This document shows positions 1 to 8,510 of a DNA stretch of 64,000 nt, one piece after another (positions within the stretch are counted from its first letter, which is position 1; every line of letters begins with the position of its first letter). The notes beneath the pieces are model-generated. The model worked only from the letters and a program-made list of their open reading frames with translations, was not told the origin of the DNA and searched no databases. The DNA comes from CAIQPS01 sp963843455 (lineage in GTDB: Bacteria > Actinomycetota > Thermoleophilia > RBG-16-64-13), in NCBI GenBank assembly GCA_963843455.1, contig CAWJKE010000007.1:310001-374000 (forward strand). Direction: 5' to 3'. Both the position numbers and the translations under genes were made by a program.

Positions 1-525
1 CTCGCGTTCGTCGTCAAGGCCTGCACGGCGTCGCTCAAACGGTTCCCCCGCTTGAATGCCGTGCTCGAGGAATCGGGAGAGGAGTTCCTTCTCAAGCGGT
101 ACTACAACATCGGTATCGCGATCGATACCCGCAGCGGACTCATGGTGCCGAATATCAAGGATGCCGATCGCAAGAGCATCTTCCAGATCGCCGAGGAGAT
201 CGTCGACCTGGTCGACCGCGCGGAGGAGCGCAGCATAGGCCTGCAGGGGTTCCGAGGAGGCAGTTTCAGCATCACCAACTACGGCGCTATAGGCGGCCTC
301 TTCGCTACGCCGGTGATCAACTACCCGGAGGTGGCTATCCTGGGGATGGGACGGGTGAGGGAGATGCCCGTCGTCCGGGAAGGTAAGACAGTCACTCGCC
401 TGATCTTGCCGCTGGCTCTTACGTTCGACCATCGCCTGGTAGACGGAGCCGAGGCGACGAGATTCCTTAACCTGATCATCGGCTACCTCGAGGACCCGGA
501 TCTCCTGCTTCTCGAAGGGGCTTGA
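1..525 (+). CDS. 2-oxoacid dehydrogenase E2 acyltransferase, C-terminal part (5' truncated)
   Basis: The open frame runs in from the left edge, so only the last ~174 residues of the catalytic domain are seen. They match the chloramphenicol-acetyltransferase-like core of dihydrolipoyl acyltransferases: an N-terminal stretch LAFVVKACTASLKRFP, the middle motif SITNYGAIGG, and the catalytic FDHRLVDGAEA near the end, whose His and Asp perform acyl transfer between lipoyl-lysine and CoA. The lipoyl and E1/E3-binding domains must lie upstream of the window. Which complex it belongs to (pyruvate, 2-oxoglutarate or branched-chain) cannot be decided from this part. The next gene starts 12 bp after the stop, but its menaquinone role is unrelated. 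Confidence 0.93.
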   Translation, partial: LAFVVKACTASLKRFPRLNAVLEESGEEFLLKRYYNIGIAIDTRSGLMVPNIKDADRKSIFQIAEEIVDLVDRAEERSIGLQGFRGGSFSITNYGAIGGLFATPVINYPEVAILGMGRVREMPVVREGKTVTRLILPLALTFDHRLVDGAEATRFLNLIIGYLEDPDLLLLEGA

Positions 526-537
526 GGAGCACCGTCG

Positions 538-1434
538 GTGGGGCGTACGAGCTGTGACGATCTGCGCGCGGCCACCTTGGGCTGTGAAGTGGTCCTACTG
601 GTCGCCACCGACGCCGAGGCGGCGCTTCTAGCTCAGGAGTTGGGAGACGCGCAGGTACTTCTGGTGGCCGGGAAGAGGCTCCTGACGGGCCAGCTCGCAC
701 CATCTGGTCCGCCCGCCGCCGGCCGGCGGGTGGTCGTGGCTGTCAGCGGCATGGACAAGGTGAACGCCGCTCACCTGCTCACCTGCCTGCTCCAGGCCAT
801 GGACCCCGCGCCGCGGCTGGTGCTGCAGGTGGGGATCGCCGGCGCCTTGCCGGGGAAGGGCAAATCCGCCCCGGCCGCGGTGGGCGACGTCGTGATCGCC
901 ACTCGCGAAGCTTATTCGGACACGGGCAGCTCAAGCCCCGGGGGCTGGATCTCGGCTCGGGATCTCGGATGGCCTATCGCCTTGGCCGATGGCACCGAAT
1001 CGCATGGCGTCTTCGTTATCGATGGCCCGCTGGTGATCGCGGCGCTGGACGCCATTTCGGACGCGGTGACTCGCGCCGACGCCGGTGCGTCGGGGGCTAT
1101 CGGGCCCGATCAGCATCCACGCGTTCTGGCGGGCGCGTGCGTGACTGCCTCGCTGGTCACAGGCGTGGCCTCAGAGGCCCGGGAGCTCTCCGACCGGTGG
1201 GAAGCGGTGGCCGAATCGATGGAGGGTGCCGCGGCGGCCCATGTCTGCGCGCTTTATGGGACCCCCTTTCTGGAGGTGCGCGGAATAAGTAACCTCGTCG
1301 GGGACCGAGACCGGGCGGCCTGGGAAGTGCCGAGGGCGGTGGCTGCCGCCTCGTGGGCGGCGCGGGCGATCATCGACAGGCTCGACAGCCTGCCCTTGCC
1401 GGAGGTAGGCCCGCCAACCCGGACAGAAGCTTGA
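538..1434 (+). CDS. mqnB: Futalosine hydrolase (MqnB)
   Basis: A 298-residue protein of the nucleoside phosphorylase/hydrolase superfamily. Visible signatures are the ligand-binding glycine segment LQVGIAGALPG, the ESMEGAAAAH motif that binds ribose and purine in MTA/SAH nucleosidase relatives, and the SNLVGDRD segment with the catalytic Asp. MqnB removes the base from futalosine to give dehypoxanthine futalosine in the alternative menaquinone pathway. The assignment over other nucleosidases rests on mqnD following after 1 bp, an arrangement expected for this pathway. Start is GTG, just after the E2 stop. The N-terminal ~25 residues are poorly conserved, so a slightly later start is possible. 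Confidence 0.88.
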   Translation: MGRTSCDDLRAATLGCEVVLLVATDAEAALLAQELGDAQVLLVAGKRLLTGQLAPSGPPAAGRRVVVAVSGMDKVNAAHLLTCLLQAMDPAPRLVLQVGIAGALPGKGKSAPAAVGDVVIATREAYSDTGSSSPGGWISARDLGWPIALADGTESHGVFVIDGPLVIAALDAISDAVTRADAGASGAIGPDQHPRVLAGACVTASLVTGVASEARELSDRWEAVAESMEGAAAAHVCALYGTPFLEVRGISNLVGDRDRAAWEVPRAVAAASWAARAIIDRLDSLPLPEVGPPTRTEA

Positions 1435-1435
1435 C

Positions 1436-2311
1436 GTGGACGCTCTTCGCCTCGCCTACTCACCCTGTCCCAACGACACGTTCATATTCCACGCTTGGGT
1501 GCAGGGGCTTTTGCCCGACGCTCCCCCGGTGGAGGAGAGGCTCGAAGATATTGACACGCTGAACCGGCTCGCCTCACTCGGAAAGGCCGATGTCATCAAG
1601 GTCTCGTTCTTCGCCTTCGCCCATCTGCGCGACCGGTACGCGCTGCTCCATTCGGGCGGGGCGCTAGGGCGGGGCTGCGGGCCGTTGATCGTCGCCCGCA
1701 AAGACTCCCCGCTCCGTCCGGCGGACGCCGCCGGAGGGATGGCATCTCTTGCCGACGCTCTCAGCCGCGCGCGGGTGGCCATCCCGGGAGAATTCACCAC
1801 AGCCGCTTTGCTCTCGGGCCTTTTTGCCGGCGGACTGAGGCAGCGGGTCGTGATGCCGTTCGACCACATCATGCCCGCCGTAGCCGCGGGTGAGGTGGAG
1901 GCTGGAGTGATCATCCACGAAGGGCGCTTCACCTTCGGGTCGTACGGGCTGCGGCGGCTGGTAGATCTGGGGGAGTGGTGGGAGTCGACGACAGGTCTCG
2001 CCCTCCCGCTGGGAGCCATAGCCGTTTCGCGGGCTCTCGATGTCGAGGTGCAGCGACGGGTGGAGAGGGCGGTCTTGGATAGCGTGTCCTACGCCCGGGA
2101 ACATCCCGACGCGTCACGCGAGTATGTTGCTGCTCATTCGCAGGAGATAGACCCGGTGGTGTGTCAGGCCCACATAGACCTCTACGTCAACGAAGCGACG
2201 CTTGACTACGGGCAAGAGGGGGAGGACGCGATCGAGCGCCTTCTGGCCGCCGCGAGCGACGCGGGGCTCGTTGACCCATCGGACAAGAGCCTGTTCTGGG
2301 ACCGCCCGTAA
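1436..2311 (+). CDS. mqnD: 1,4-dihydroxy-6-naphthoate synthase (MqnD)
   Basis: A 291-residue periplasmic-binding-protein-like fold enzyme. The N-terminal signature SPCPNDTFIFHAW and the segment DVIKVSFFAF are diagnostic of MqnD, which cleaves cyclic dehypoxanthine futalosine to 1,4-dihydroxy-6-naphthoate. No signal peptide is present, so it is cytoplasmic as expected. GTG start lies 1 bp after the mqnB stop, indicating co-transcription and probable translational coupling. mqnA, mqnC and mqnE are not in the window, so the pathway is scattered in this genome. Confidence 0.93.
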   Translation: MDALRLAYSPCPNDTFIFHAWVQGLLPDAPPVEERLEDIDTLNRLASLGKADVIKVSFFAFAHLRDRYALLHSGGALGRGCGPLIVARKDSPLRPADAAGGMASLADALSRARVAIPGEFTTAALLSGLFAGGLRQRVVMPFDHIMPAVAAGEVEAGVIIHEGRFTFGSYGLRRLVDLGEWWESTTGLALPLGAIAVSRALDVEVQRRVERAVLDSVSYAREHPDASREYVAAHSQEIDPVVCQAHIDLYVNEATLDYGQEGEDAIERLLAAASDAGLVDPSDKSLFWDRP

Positions 2312-2375
2312 CCCGGGGCGGAGGCCGGCCGGAGACCCGGCACGCCGTGCGGCCGAGACCTGGCGTCCCGGCTGG

Positions 2376-2381
2376 TATCCT
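2376..2381 (+). promoter_or_regulatory. -10 box of the ABC-F gene (leaderless)
   Basis: TATCCT lies 9 nt before the ATG at 2391, with no Shine-Dalgarno between. Transcription would begin within about 3 nt of the start codon. No clear -35 is seen. Confidence 0.5.
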
Positions 2382-2390
2382 ACCCGTCTG

Positions 2391-4433
2391 ATGCTTCACC
2401 TCACCGACATCTCCAAATCGTTCGGCACACAGACCGTCCTCGACGAGGCGAGTCTTCATGTCAAACCCGGCATGAGGATCGGCCTCGTCGGTGCCAATGG
2501 GGCCGGCAAGACCACGCTCCTTCGCCTCATCGTGGGGGAGATGTCGATGGACGGAGGGGAGATCAGCGCGCGCAAGGACCTCCGCGTCGGCTTCCTCCCT
2601 CAGGAGATCGAAGAAATCGCGCACCACGCGGTCATCGAGGAGGTGCTCGCCTCTCATCTGGAGATCCTGGACGCGGAGCGCCGCATGGCAGAGCTCGGTG
2701 AGCAGATCGGCCGGGCGTACGCCGACCGACCGGCCGGCGCCCGCGGCACCGGCCGGGCCGACAATGCGGCGGACCACGAGGCCGACGACCTCCTCCACGA
2801 ACTGGGGGCTCTGCAGACTGCGTTCGAGAGCGCTCACGGCTACGAACTCGAGACCCGAGCTCAGACCATCCTGCGCGGAATGGGCTTTCGGGAGACCGAC
2901 TTCCGGCGTCCCATCGCCGAGCTGTCCGGCGGCTGGAGGATGCGGGTCGCGCTGGCCCGCCTGCTCCTCGAGCAGCCCGACCTACTGCTCATGGACGAAC
3001 CGACCAACCATCTGGATCTGGAAAGTCTCATCTGGCTCGAGGAATTCCTTCTCAACTGGCCGGGCGCACTCGTGGTGATCAGCCACGATCGCTACTTTCT
3101 CAACCGCATGGTCACCCACATCGCCGATCTGGATCGAGGGGTCATCGACCTCTACGCGGGCGATTACGACCACTACGAGGAGGAGAAGAGGCAGCGCTAC
3201 GAGGCGTTGGTGAGCGCCGCAAGGAACCAGCAGCGGGAGATAGATTCCGCCGAGGCCTTCATCCGCCGCTTTCGGGCCAAGAACACCAAGGCCAAGCAGG
3301 TGCAGCAGAAGATGCGCCAGTTGGAGCGCACCGAGCGCATCGACGCCCCCACCCTTGAGCGAAAGACGATCAAGTTCCGCTTTCCCCAACCACCCCGCAC
3401 CGGCCGGGTGGTGGCCGAGGTCAAGCATGTCCGCAAGGCGTACGGGGACAACGTGGTCTACAAGCGTCTCGACCTGGTGGTCGAACGCGGTGAGAAGATC
3501 GCGCTCGTAGGCCCCAACGGCGCCGGCAAGTCGACTCTGCTCAAGCTGCTGGCAGGCGTCATCGAGCCCGACACGGGCACGGTCAAGCTGGGCCATTCCG
3601 TGCGACGTGAGTACTTCGCCCAACACCAGTTGGAGGTGCTGCGTCCCGAGAGCACGGTCCTCAGGACCATGGAGGAAGTTGCCGGGCCGGTCGGGCGCCT
3701 TCCCGAGGTGCGCGGTTATCTTGGGACATTTCTGTTCGGCGAGGACGATGTCACCAAGAAGGTGGGCGTTCTCTCGGGAGGTGAGAAGGCGAGACTGGCT
3801 CTGGCCCGGATGCTGATGGACCCCGCGGGGCTACTGCTGCTCGACGAACCGACCAACCACCTGGATATGGACTCGCGCGCCATCCTGACGGAGGCGCTCC
3901 GTCAGTTCGAGGGCTCAGTCGTGTTCATCAGTCACGACCGGCACCTCATCAACGCCATCGGGACCAAGGTGATCGAAGTCAGGGACGGCCGGTTGGCCCA
4001 CTACCTTGGAGACTGGGAATACTACCTGTGGAAGAAGACCCAGGAAGCTGTTCCGGCCCCCGCGGTATCCTCCGGACCCGCTGCCACGCCCGCAGCTCCT
4101 GTCCCGGCTCCGGCCGTCGTCGAGATCTCTGCGAAGGCGTCTGCCGCCGATCCGGACGGCGCCCAGCGGCTGGGCTACCAGGAGCGCAAAGATCTGCAGC
4201 GCCGCTATCGCAAGGCCGAGAAGACGGTGTTCGCCTTGGAGGAGCGCCAGAAAGAGCTGGCCACTCTGCTCAGCGACCCCGCGCACAGCTCGGACTACGA
4301 GCTTCTCTACGCCACCAGCGAGGAACTGACGACCGTCAGGGAGCGGCTGGGGGCCGCGAACACCGAATGGGAGAAGCTGGCCGAAGCGGTCGCCGGACTC
4401 GAGGAGGAGCGCTCCTCCGCTACCGGTACTTGA
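2391..4433 (+). CDS. ABC-F family ATP-binding cassette protein
   Basis: A 680-residue soluble protein with two ABC ATPase domains and no membrane segments. Domain 1 has Walker A GANGAGKTT, signature LSGGW and Walker B LLLMDEPTNHLDLES. After the ABC-F linker comes domain 2 with GPNGAGKST, LSGGEKARLALAR and LLLLDEPTNHLDMDS. The last ~80 residues form a charged coiled coil (LQRRYRKAEKTVFALEERQ onward), the C-terminal domain seen in Uup/YdiF-type members. ABC-F proteins act on the ribosome or, for Uup types, in DNA metabolism. The exact subclass is not decided. I chose the ATG at 2391 because the homology MLHLTDISKSFG starts there and a -10 box sits just upstream. The 3' end overlaps the convergent M23 gene by 14 bp. 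Confidence 0.9.
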   Translation: MLHLTDISKSFGTQTVLDEASLHVKPGMRIGLVGANGAGKTTLLRLIVGEMSMDGGEISARKDLRVGFLPQEIEEIAHHAVIEEVLASHLEILDAERRMAELGEQIGRAYADRPAGARGTGRADNAADHEADDLLHELGALQTAFESAHGYELETRAQTILRGMGFRETDFRRPIAELSGGWRMRVALARLLLEQPDLLLMDEPTNHLDLESLIWLEEFLLNWPGALVVISHDRYFLNRMVTHIADLDRGVIDLYAGDYDHYEEEKRQRYEALVSAARNQQREIDSAEAFIRRFRAKNTKAKQVQQKMRQLERTERIDAPTLERKTIKFRFPQPPRTGRVVAEVKHVRKAYGDNVVYKRLDLVVERGEKIALVGPNGAGKSTLLKLLAGVIEPDTGTVKLGHSVRREYFAQHQLEVLRPESTVLRTMEEVAGPVGRLPEVRGYLGTFLFGEDDVTKKVGVLSGGEKARLALARMLMDPAGLLLLDEPTNHLDMDSRAILTEALRQFEGSVVFISHDRHLINAIGTKVIEVRDGRLAHYLGDWEYYLWKKTQEAVPAPAVSSGPAATPAAPVPAPAVVEISAKASAADPDGAQRLGYQERKDLQRRYRKAEKTVFALEERQKELATLLSDPAHSSDYELLYATSEELTTVRERLGAANTEWEKLAEAVAGLEEERSSATGT

Positions 4434-5658
4434 TCAGTGTGGGATAGGGGTTGATCGCGGCCCCGCCGTGAGGTCGGATCTCGAAGTGGAGGTGCACCGC
4501 CCCTCCGCTCGCGTTGCCGGTGTTCCCGGCGTAGCCGATCACCTCGCCGGCGCTCACCCGCACTCCTGCCCGTATTCCACCCTTGATCGAGGCCAAATGG
4601 GCGTAGTAGTAGACTGTGCCGTCGCCACCCCGCAGGTGGATGGTTACGCCGCCCAGGCCGGCGTCGTACGGCTCGGTGCCGGTGATGACACCGTTGACGA
4701 CCGCCACCAGGGGCGTGTTGCGGGCAGTCATGATGTCACAGCCCTGGTGCCTCCGCCCGCCTGAACGCGGCGCCCCAAAACTGTTGACGAAGCTATTCGG
4801 GCCGTCCACCGGAAAGACGAAATCGGCGAGCACGATCGGTGGCCGCGTGGTGGTGGGCGTCGTCTTGCGGGTGGTGGTGCCGGTGGTCTTCTTCTTCGCG
4901 GCGGCCGCCGCGGCCGCCGCGGCGACCTTGCGGGCCTCCTCGGCTCTCCGGGCGGCCTCCTCGCGCTGACGTGCTTCCTCCTGCAGTGTGGCCACCCTCT
5001 TACGCAGCCGGCTGTAGTCGCCCTTGGCGTTCTCCAGGCTGTTCAGCGTTTTGTCTCGGGCCGCGTTGTACTTTGCGGTCTTCTTCTTCTCGGCGGCCTT
5101 CTGTGCGGTGAGATCTGCCTTGAGGCTCTTCAACTCAGCCACCCGCCCTACCACAGACTCGACCAGCTTGGAGTCGGCCTCCGCGATGTGGGTAACCATG
5201 GCGAGACGCTCGACTATGCCGGTCAGCGACGTATGGTCACCGGCGAACAGGGCATTCAGAAAGGTGATGGCGTCGTCGGAGTTCCGGTTCTTGTACATTC
5301 CGGCCAGGCGGCCTGCCAATTGCACCCGCAGTCCGGCCAGATCGTCTTCGGCCGCATCTATCTTGGTCTGAACGTCTTGTATGCGGATCTTGGTGCTCTC
5401 AAGATCGTTCTCCGCGTCCGCTTGCTGCTTGGCAAGCTTGTCGAGCTTTGCCTGCAAGGCCTTCAGTTCCTTCTTGGCCTTGGCGAGATCGGCCTTGGTC
5501 TTGGCCAGACTGGACGTGGCCGCGAACGCGGGAGCGGGGCCGAAGCTGGAGGGAAGAAGCGACCCTATGAGGGTGAACACCATGGCGGCGATCACCGCCC
5601 ACACGGCGATGTGCGCTACTCGTGGCCCGGAGGCCCCTGACAGTCCGATGCGCGACAT
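4420..5658 (-). CDS. Secreted M23 metallopeptidase with coiled coil (EnvC/NlpD-like murein hydrolase)
   Basis: A 412-residue exported protein. Residues ~15-46 form a signal peptide ending AFA-ATS. Residues ~50-245 are a long Lys/Ala/Glu coiled coil, interrupted by a run of alanines and followed by a Thr-rich linker (TTGTTTRKTTPTTTR). The C-terminal ~130 residues are a LytM/M23 domain with HQGCD (HxxxD) and HLHFE (HxH) zinc ligands and the YYYAHL strand, so it looks catalytically intact. It likely cleaves peptidoglycan peptide bridges at the envelope. Coiled-coil plus M23 proteins often pair with FtsEX, which is not in this window. A TACACT -10 lies 7 nt before the ATG. Confidence 0.9.
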   Translation of the reverse strand: MSRIGLSGASGPRVAHIAVWAVIAAMVFTLIGSLLPSSFGPAPAFAATSSLAKTKADLAKAKKELKALQAKLDKLAKQQADAENDLESTKIRIQDVQTKIDAAEDDLAGLRVQLAGRLAGMYKNRNSDDAITFLNALFAGDHTSLTGIVERLAMVTHIAEADSKLVESVVGRVAELKSLKADLTAQKAAEKKKTAKYNAARDKTLNSLENAKGDYSRLRKRVATLQEEARQREEAARRAEEARKVAAAAAAAAAKKKTTGTTTRKTTPTTTRPPIVLADFVFPVDGPNSFVNSFGAPRSGGRRHQGCDIMTARNTPLVAVVNGVITGTEPYDAGLGGVTIHLRGGDGTVYYYAHLASIKGGIRAGVRVSAGEVIGYAGNTGNASGGAVHLHFEIRPHGGAAINPYPTLIKYR

Positions 5659-5665
5659 GCCCGGG

Positions 5666-5671
5666 AGTGTA
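5666..5671 (-). promoter_or_regulatory. -10 box of the M23 hydrolase gene (leaderless)
   Basis: On the minus strand TACACT is followed by 7 nt and then the ATG at 5658, leaving no room for a ribosome binding site. Confidence 0.55.
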
Positions 5672-5720
5672 CCAGCCGCGACCAGGGTCTGCCACTTAGC
5701 CTCTACAGGGATTCCTGAGG

Positions 5721-5726
5721 TATGCT
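5721..5726 (+). promoter_or_regulatory. -10 box of yajQ
   Basis: TATGCT lies about 52 nt before the yajQ ATG. In contrast to the neighbouring leaderless genes, a strong AGGAGGT site at 5768-5774 precedes that ATG. Confidence 0.5.
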
Positions 5727-5778
5727 GGGAAAGAAGCTGTCTTCACAGAAGCTCTCGTCGCGAGTCAGGAGGTAAAGG

Positions 5779-6270
5779 ATGCCGTCCTTCGACGTGGTCA
5801 GCCGCGTGGATATGCAGGAGATGGACAACGCCGTCAACCAGGTGAAGAAGGAGATCGCCACCCGCTTCGATTTTCGGGGATCCAAGACGCAGATCGATCT
5901 AGACCGCAAAGAGGGCGAGATCCACGTACTCACCGAAGACGACATGAAGGTTCGGGCCATCAAGGACATGCTCATAGCCAAGGTGGTCCGGCGCTCCATC
6001 GAGGCCGATGCCCTGGTCTTCAGCGACAGCGAGAAGGCCGGCGGAGACATGGTCCGGCAGACGGTCAAGATCACCAACGGGATCGATATCGAGACCGCGC
6101 GCAAGGTGGTCCGACTCATCAAGGACGCCAAGCTGAAGGTCCAGGCGGCCATCCAGGGCGAAGAGGTCCGCATCACCGGCAAGCAACGAGACGACTTGCA
6201 GGATGCCATTCAGATCCTCAAGGAAGCCGACCTGGGAATGCCCCTGCAATTCGTCAACTATCGGGAATGA
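5779..6270 (+). CDS. YajQ family nucleotide-binding protein
   Basis: A 163-residue cytoplasmic protein matching YajQ/DUF520 over its full usual length. It begins MPSFDVVSRVDMQEMDNAVNQ, has the conserved TRFDFRGS, and ends PLQFVNYRE. Family members have two ferredoxin-like domains; some bind cyclic-di-GMP and act as effectors, but the physiological role outside Xanthomonas and Pseudomonas is poorly defined. An AGGAGGTAAAGG Shine-Dalgarno lies immediately before the ATG. The downstream hydrolase overlaps its stop codon (ATGA), so the two are translationally coupled. Confidence 0.93.
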   Translation: MPSFDVVSRVDMQEMDNAVNQVKKEIATRFDFRGSKTQIDLDRKEGEIHVLTEDDMKVRAIKDMLIAKVVRRSIEADALVFSDSEKAGGDMVRQTVKITNGIDIETARKVVRLIKDAKLKVQAAIQGEEVRITGKQRDDLQDAIQILKEADLGMPLQFVNYRE

Positions 6271-7034
6271 CCGGCGTCCCGCCCGATCCGCGCGGGCACG
6301 TGTTCTTCTCCGGCGATGACCGACTCGAAGGGATCCTGGAGTGGCCGGCCGCCGCCGGTTCGAGCACGGCCGAGAGCGCGGCTGCCGGGGGGGAGGGCGC
6401 TCGGCGGGCGGCAGCGGGAGTCGTAGTAGCCCACCCGCACCCCCTGTACGGGGGAACTATGGCTCAGCCTGTTGTGTACCGGGTGGCGCAGGCCTGCCGG
6501 GAGCGGGACTTCGCTTCACTGCGCTTCAACTTCCGCGGCGTCGGACAGAGCGCCGGGCGGTACAGCGGCACCGAGGAGTACCGGGACGTGGAAGCGGCCG
6601 CGGCGTTCCTGCGCGGCCGGTTGGCCGCGGGCGCGGGAGGCTCGGAAACCGGCGGTCATAGGCCTCCTATCGTCTTGGCGGGCTATTCGTTCGGAAGCGT
6701 CATGGCGGCCATGGCCGCCGGCGCCGGGGCCGTGCCTGTCGCGGCACTTGCGCTGATAGCGTTCGTCGTCGGCTGGGAGGACTCGCCGCCGGAGGCTCTG
6801 GACCGTCTCTCCAGATTCCAGGGCCCCGTGCTTGCCGTCTGCGGAGAGTCGGACGATCTCGCGCCTCCCTCGGTGGTGGAGCGGGCGCTGTCGGGGTTGA
6901 AGCTGGATTACCGCCTTTCGGTCGTGAGCGCGGCGGGCCATCTTTTCGAGCAGAAGCAGCGGGAGGTGGGCGAGAAGGTGGCCGCGTTCCTCGCCGACGC
7001 GCTGACCGGGAGGCGGCCGAGCGAATGGGAGTAG
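6267..7034 (+). CDS. Alpha/beta hydrolase family protein
   Basis: A 255-residue cytoplasmic hydrolase. The motif VVAHPHPLYGGTM at residues ~50-65 supplies the oxyanion region, GYSFGS carries the nucleophile Ser141, and Asp196 or Asp197 (GESDDLAPP) and His225 (AAGHLFEQK) complete a triad. This HPHP...GG type is common in bacteria as uncharacterised serine hydrolases or esterases of the dienelactone-hydrolase-like group. The ATG overlaps the yajQ stop by 4 bp. Substrate is unknown; the link to YajQ is positional only. Confidence 0.85.
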   Translation: MTGVPPDPRGHVFFSGDDRLEGILEWPAAAGSSTAESAAAGGEGARRAAAGVVVAHPHPLYGGTMAQPVVYRVAQACRERDFASLRFNFRGVGQSAGRYSGTEEYRDVEAAAAFLRGRLAAGAGGSETGGHRPPIVLAGYSFGSVMAAMAAGAGAVPVAALALIAFVVGWEDSPPEALDRLSRFQGPVLAVCGESDDLAPPSVVERALSGLKLDYRLSVVSAAGHLFEQKQREVGEKVAAFLADALTGRRPSEWE

Positions 7035-7051
7035 ACCCCGGAAGTCCGGGG

Positions 7052-7057
7052 TAGCAT
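7052..7057 (+). promoter_or_regulatory. -10 box of rubrerythrin gene, preceded by a small hairpin
   Basis: TAGCAT sits directly after an inverted repeat (CCCCGG, AAGT, CCGGGG; 7036-7051). The repeat starts just after the hydrolase stop. It has no T-run, so it could be a weak terminator stem or an operator. Confidence 0.4.
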
Positions 7058-7094
7058 GGCTGAAGAGGCGTCGAGTGAAAAGGAGCTGGGCCGG

Positions 7095-7667
7095 ATGAAC
7101 ATGAAAGGTTCGATGACCGAGCAGAATCTCATGAAAGCGTTCGCAGGGGAGTCACAAGCGCGTAACCGCTACACGTTCGACGCGGCAGTGGCGGCCGAGG
7201 AGGGTTACCGGCAGATCGCCAACATCTTCCTCGAGACCGCCGATAACGAGCGCTCGCATGCACTCCAGTTCTTTAGTCTTCTCGAAGGGGGCATGCCCGA
7301 GTTCACCGCCTCGTACCCGGCCGGGCCGGTTCGAACCACTGTGGAGAATCTGCGCGCGGCGGCCGAGGGCGAACTGCTTGAGTGGGACACGCTCTACCCC
7401 GACTTCGCCACGACGGCCGAACAGGAGGGGTTCAAGAAGGCCGCGGCCACGTTCCGCAAGGTAGCGGGAGTGGAAAAGTATCACGAGCGCCGCTACCGCA
7501 GACTCTTGGCGAACGTCGAGGCGGCAAGGGTGTTCCGCAAGGATGGCCCCGTTATGTGGAAATGCGAGGAGTGCGGGCACGTGCACGAGGGCGAGGAAGC
7601 GCCGCGGGTGTGCCCGGTGTGTGGCAAACCTCAGAGCTACTTCGAGATCTACTGCGAGAACTACTAG
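7095..7667 (+). CDS. Rubrerythrin
   Basis: A 190-residue non-haem iron peroxidase that reduces hydrogen peroxide in anaerobes and microaerophiles. The N-terminal ferritin-like di-iron domain has the ligands in FAGESQARNRY, AAEEGY, ADNERSHA and GVEKYHERRY. The C-terminal rubredoxin domain has paired knuckles CEECG and CPVCG. I chose the ATG at 7095 (MNMKGSMTEQNLMKAF), not the upstream ATG at 7056, because AAAAGGAG lies 9 nt before it and because the -10 box at 7052 overlaps the upstream ATG. Electron donor genes (rubredoxin, NADH oxidoreductase) are not adjacent. Confidence 0.94.
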   Translation: MNMKGSMTEQNLMKAFAGESQARNRYTFDAAVAAEEGYRQIANIFLETADNERSHALQFFSLLEGGMPEFTASYPAGPVRTTVENLRAAAEGELLEWDTLYPDFATTAEQEGFKKAAATFRKVAGVEKYHERRYRRLLANVEAARVFRKDGPVMWKCEECGHVHEGEEAPRVCPVCGKPQSYFEIYCENY

Positions 7668-7785
7668 ACTAGAACGAGGGTGTCGGGGTCGGCGCCCTTG
7701 ACTGGGAGCCGGCGCCTACCTTGGGCCCCCGGCCTGGCAAATCGGTGAAGGAGCGGCCAATCTAGTCCCGAGGTCGTATGTCCGG

Positions 7786-7813
7786 GCGTGGAGACGCGCG
7801 ATAGGCTCCACGC
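7786..7813. promoter_or_regulatory. Perfect 8+8 bp inverted repeat over the comEA promoter
   Basis: GCGTGGAG (7786-7793) and CTCCACGC (7806-7813) flank 12 nt and end exactly at the comEA ATG. A TAGGCT -10 box (7802-7807) lies inside, 6 nt before the ATG, so the right arm covers the end of the -10 and the predicted start site. This fits an operator for a repressor, or a hairpin if transcription starts further upstream. Confidence 0.5.
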
Positions 7814-8503
7814 ATGCCCGCCATCCCGAAAAAACGGCTCCTCGTCTACGCCCTCGCCGGCCTTGTTGTTCTCGGGGTGGGCGCCATCGGCCTGCTGGTG
7901 ATGCGATCGCCCGGTGGCGTGCCAACTCAGGGTATGGTGCTGGACATCTCCGGGGCTCAGGGTGGGGCTGAACAAGTCGCGGACTCGCCGATCGCTTCGT
8001 CCGTCTCGGCCTTGGATGCCTCGACGACGGCGAGCAGCACGACCACCACAGAAGCTCCACTCATATACGTTCAGGTCGCGGGGGCGGTAGTGCGCCCGGG
8101 TGTCTACCGGGTGTCGCCAGACGCCCGGGCGTTCCAGGCGGTTTTGCAGGCCGGAGGCTTCACAGAGGAGGCCGACCAGGAAGCCGTGCCCTTGGCCGCT
8201 CTCATGAGCGACGGCTGCAGGCTCTATATTCCCCGGCGCGGGGAGACGGCAACGGGACCGGTCCTGTCCGCCGACCCTGCCGCCGCGGGCGGGAAAGACG
8301 CGCCGGCAAGCGGGCCGGTCTCGCTCAACTCGGCGAGCCTGGAGGATCTCGATACCCTGCCCGGAATAGGTCCAGCCCTCGCGAAGCAGATTATCGCGTA
8401 CCGCGAGAAGCAGGGTCCCTTCACCTCTATCGATCAACTCGGTGAGGTGTCCGGCATCGGCCCCTCCAAGCTCGAGCAGTTGCGGCCGCTGGTCGGTCTC
8501 TAG
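7814..8503 (+). CDS. comEA: ComEA-type DNA-binding competence protein
   Basis: A 229-residue membrane-anchored protein. Residues ~9-30 form one transmembrane helix. A Thr/Ser-rich linker follows (~75-88), then a SLBB-like domain (VQVAGAVVRPGVYRV, residues ~92-145). The C-terminal ~65 residues hold two helix-hairpin-helix motifs (LNSASLEDLDTLPGIGPALA and GEVSGIGPSKLEQLRPLVGL). ComEA binds double-stranded DNA outside the membrane and passes it to ComEC, encoded 7 bp downstream. The ATG has no Shine-Dalgarno and is probably leaderless. Confidence 0.93.
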   Translation: MPAIPKKRLLVYALAGLVVLGVGAIGLLVMRSPGGVPTQGMVLDISGAQGGAEQVADSPIASSVSALDASTTASSTTTTEAPLIYVQVAGAVVRPGVYRVSPDARAFQAVLQAGGFTEEADQEAVPLAALMSDGCRLYIPRRGETATGPVLSADPAAAGGKDAPASGPVSLNSASLEDLDTLPGIGPALAKQIIAYREKQGPFTSIDQLGEVSGIGPSKLEQLRPLVGL

Positions 8504-8510
8504 AGTCCTC

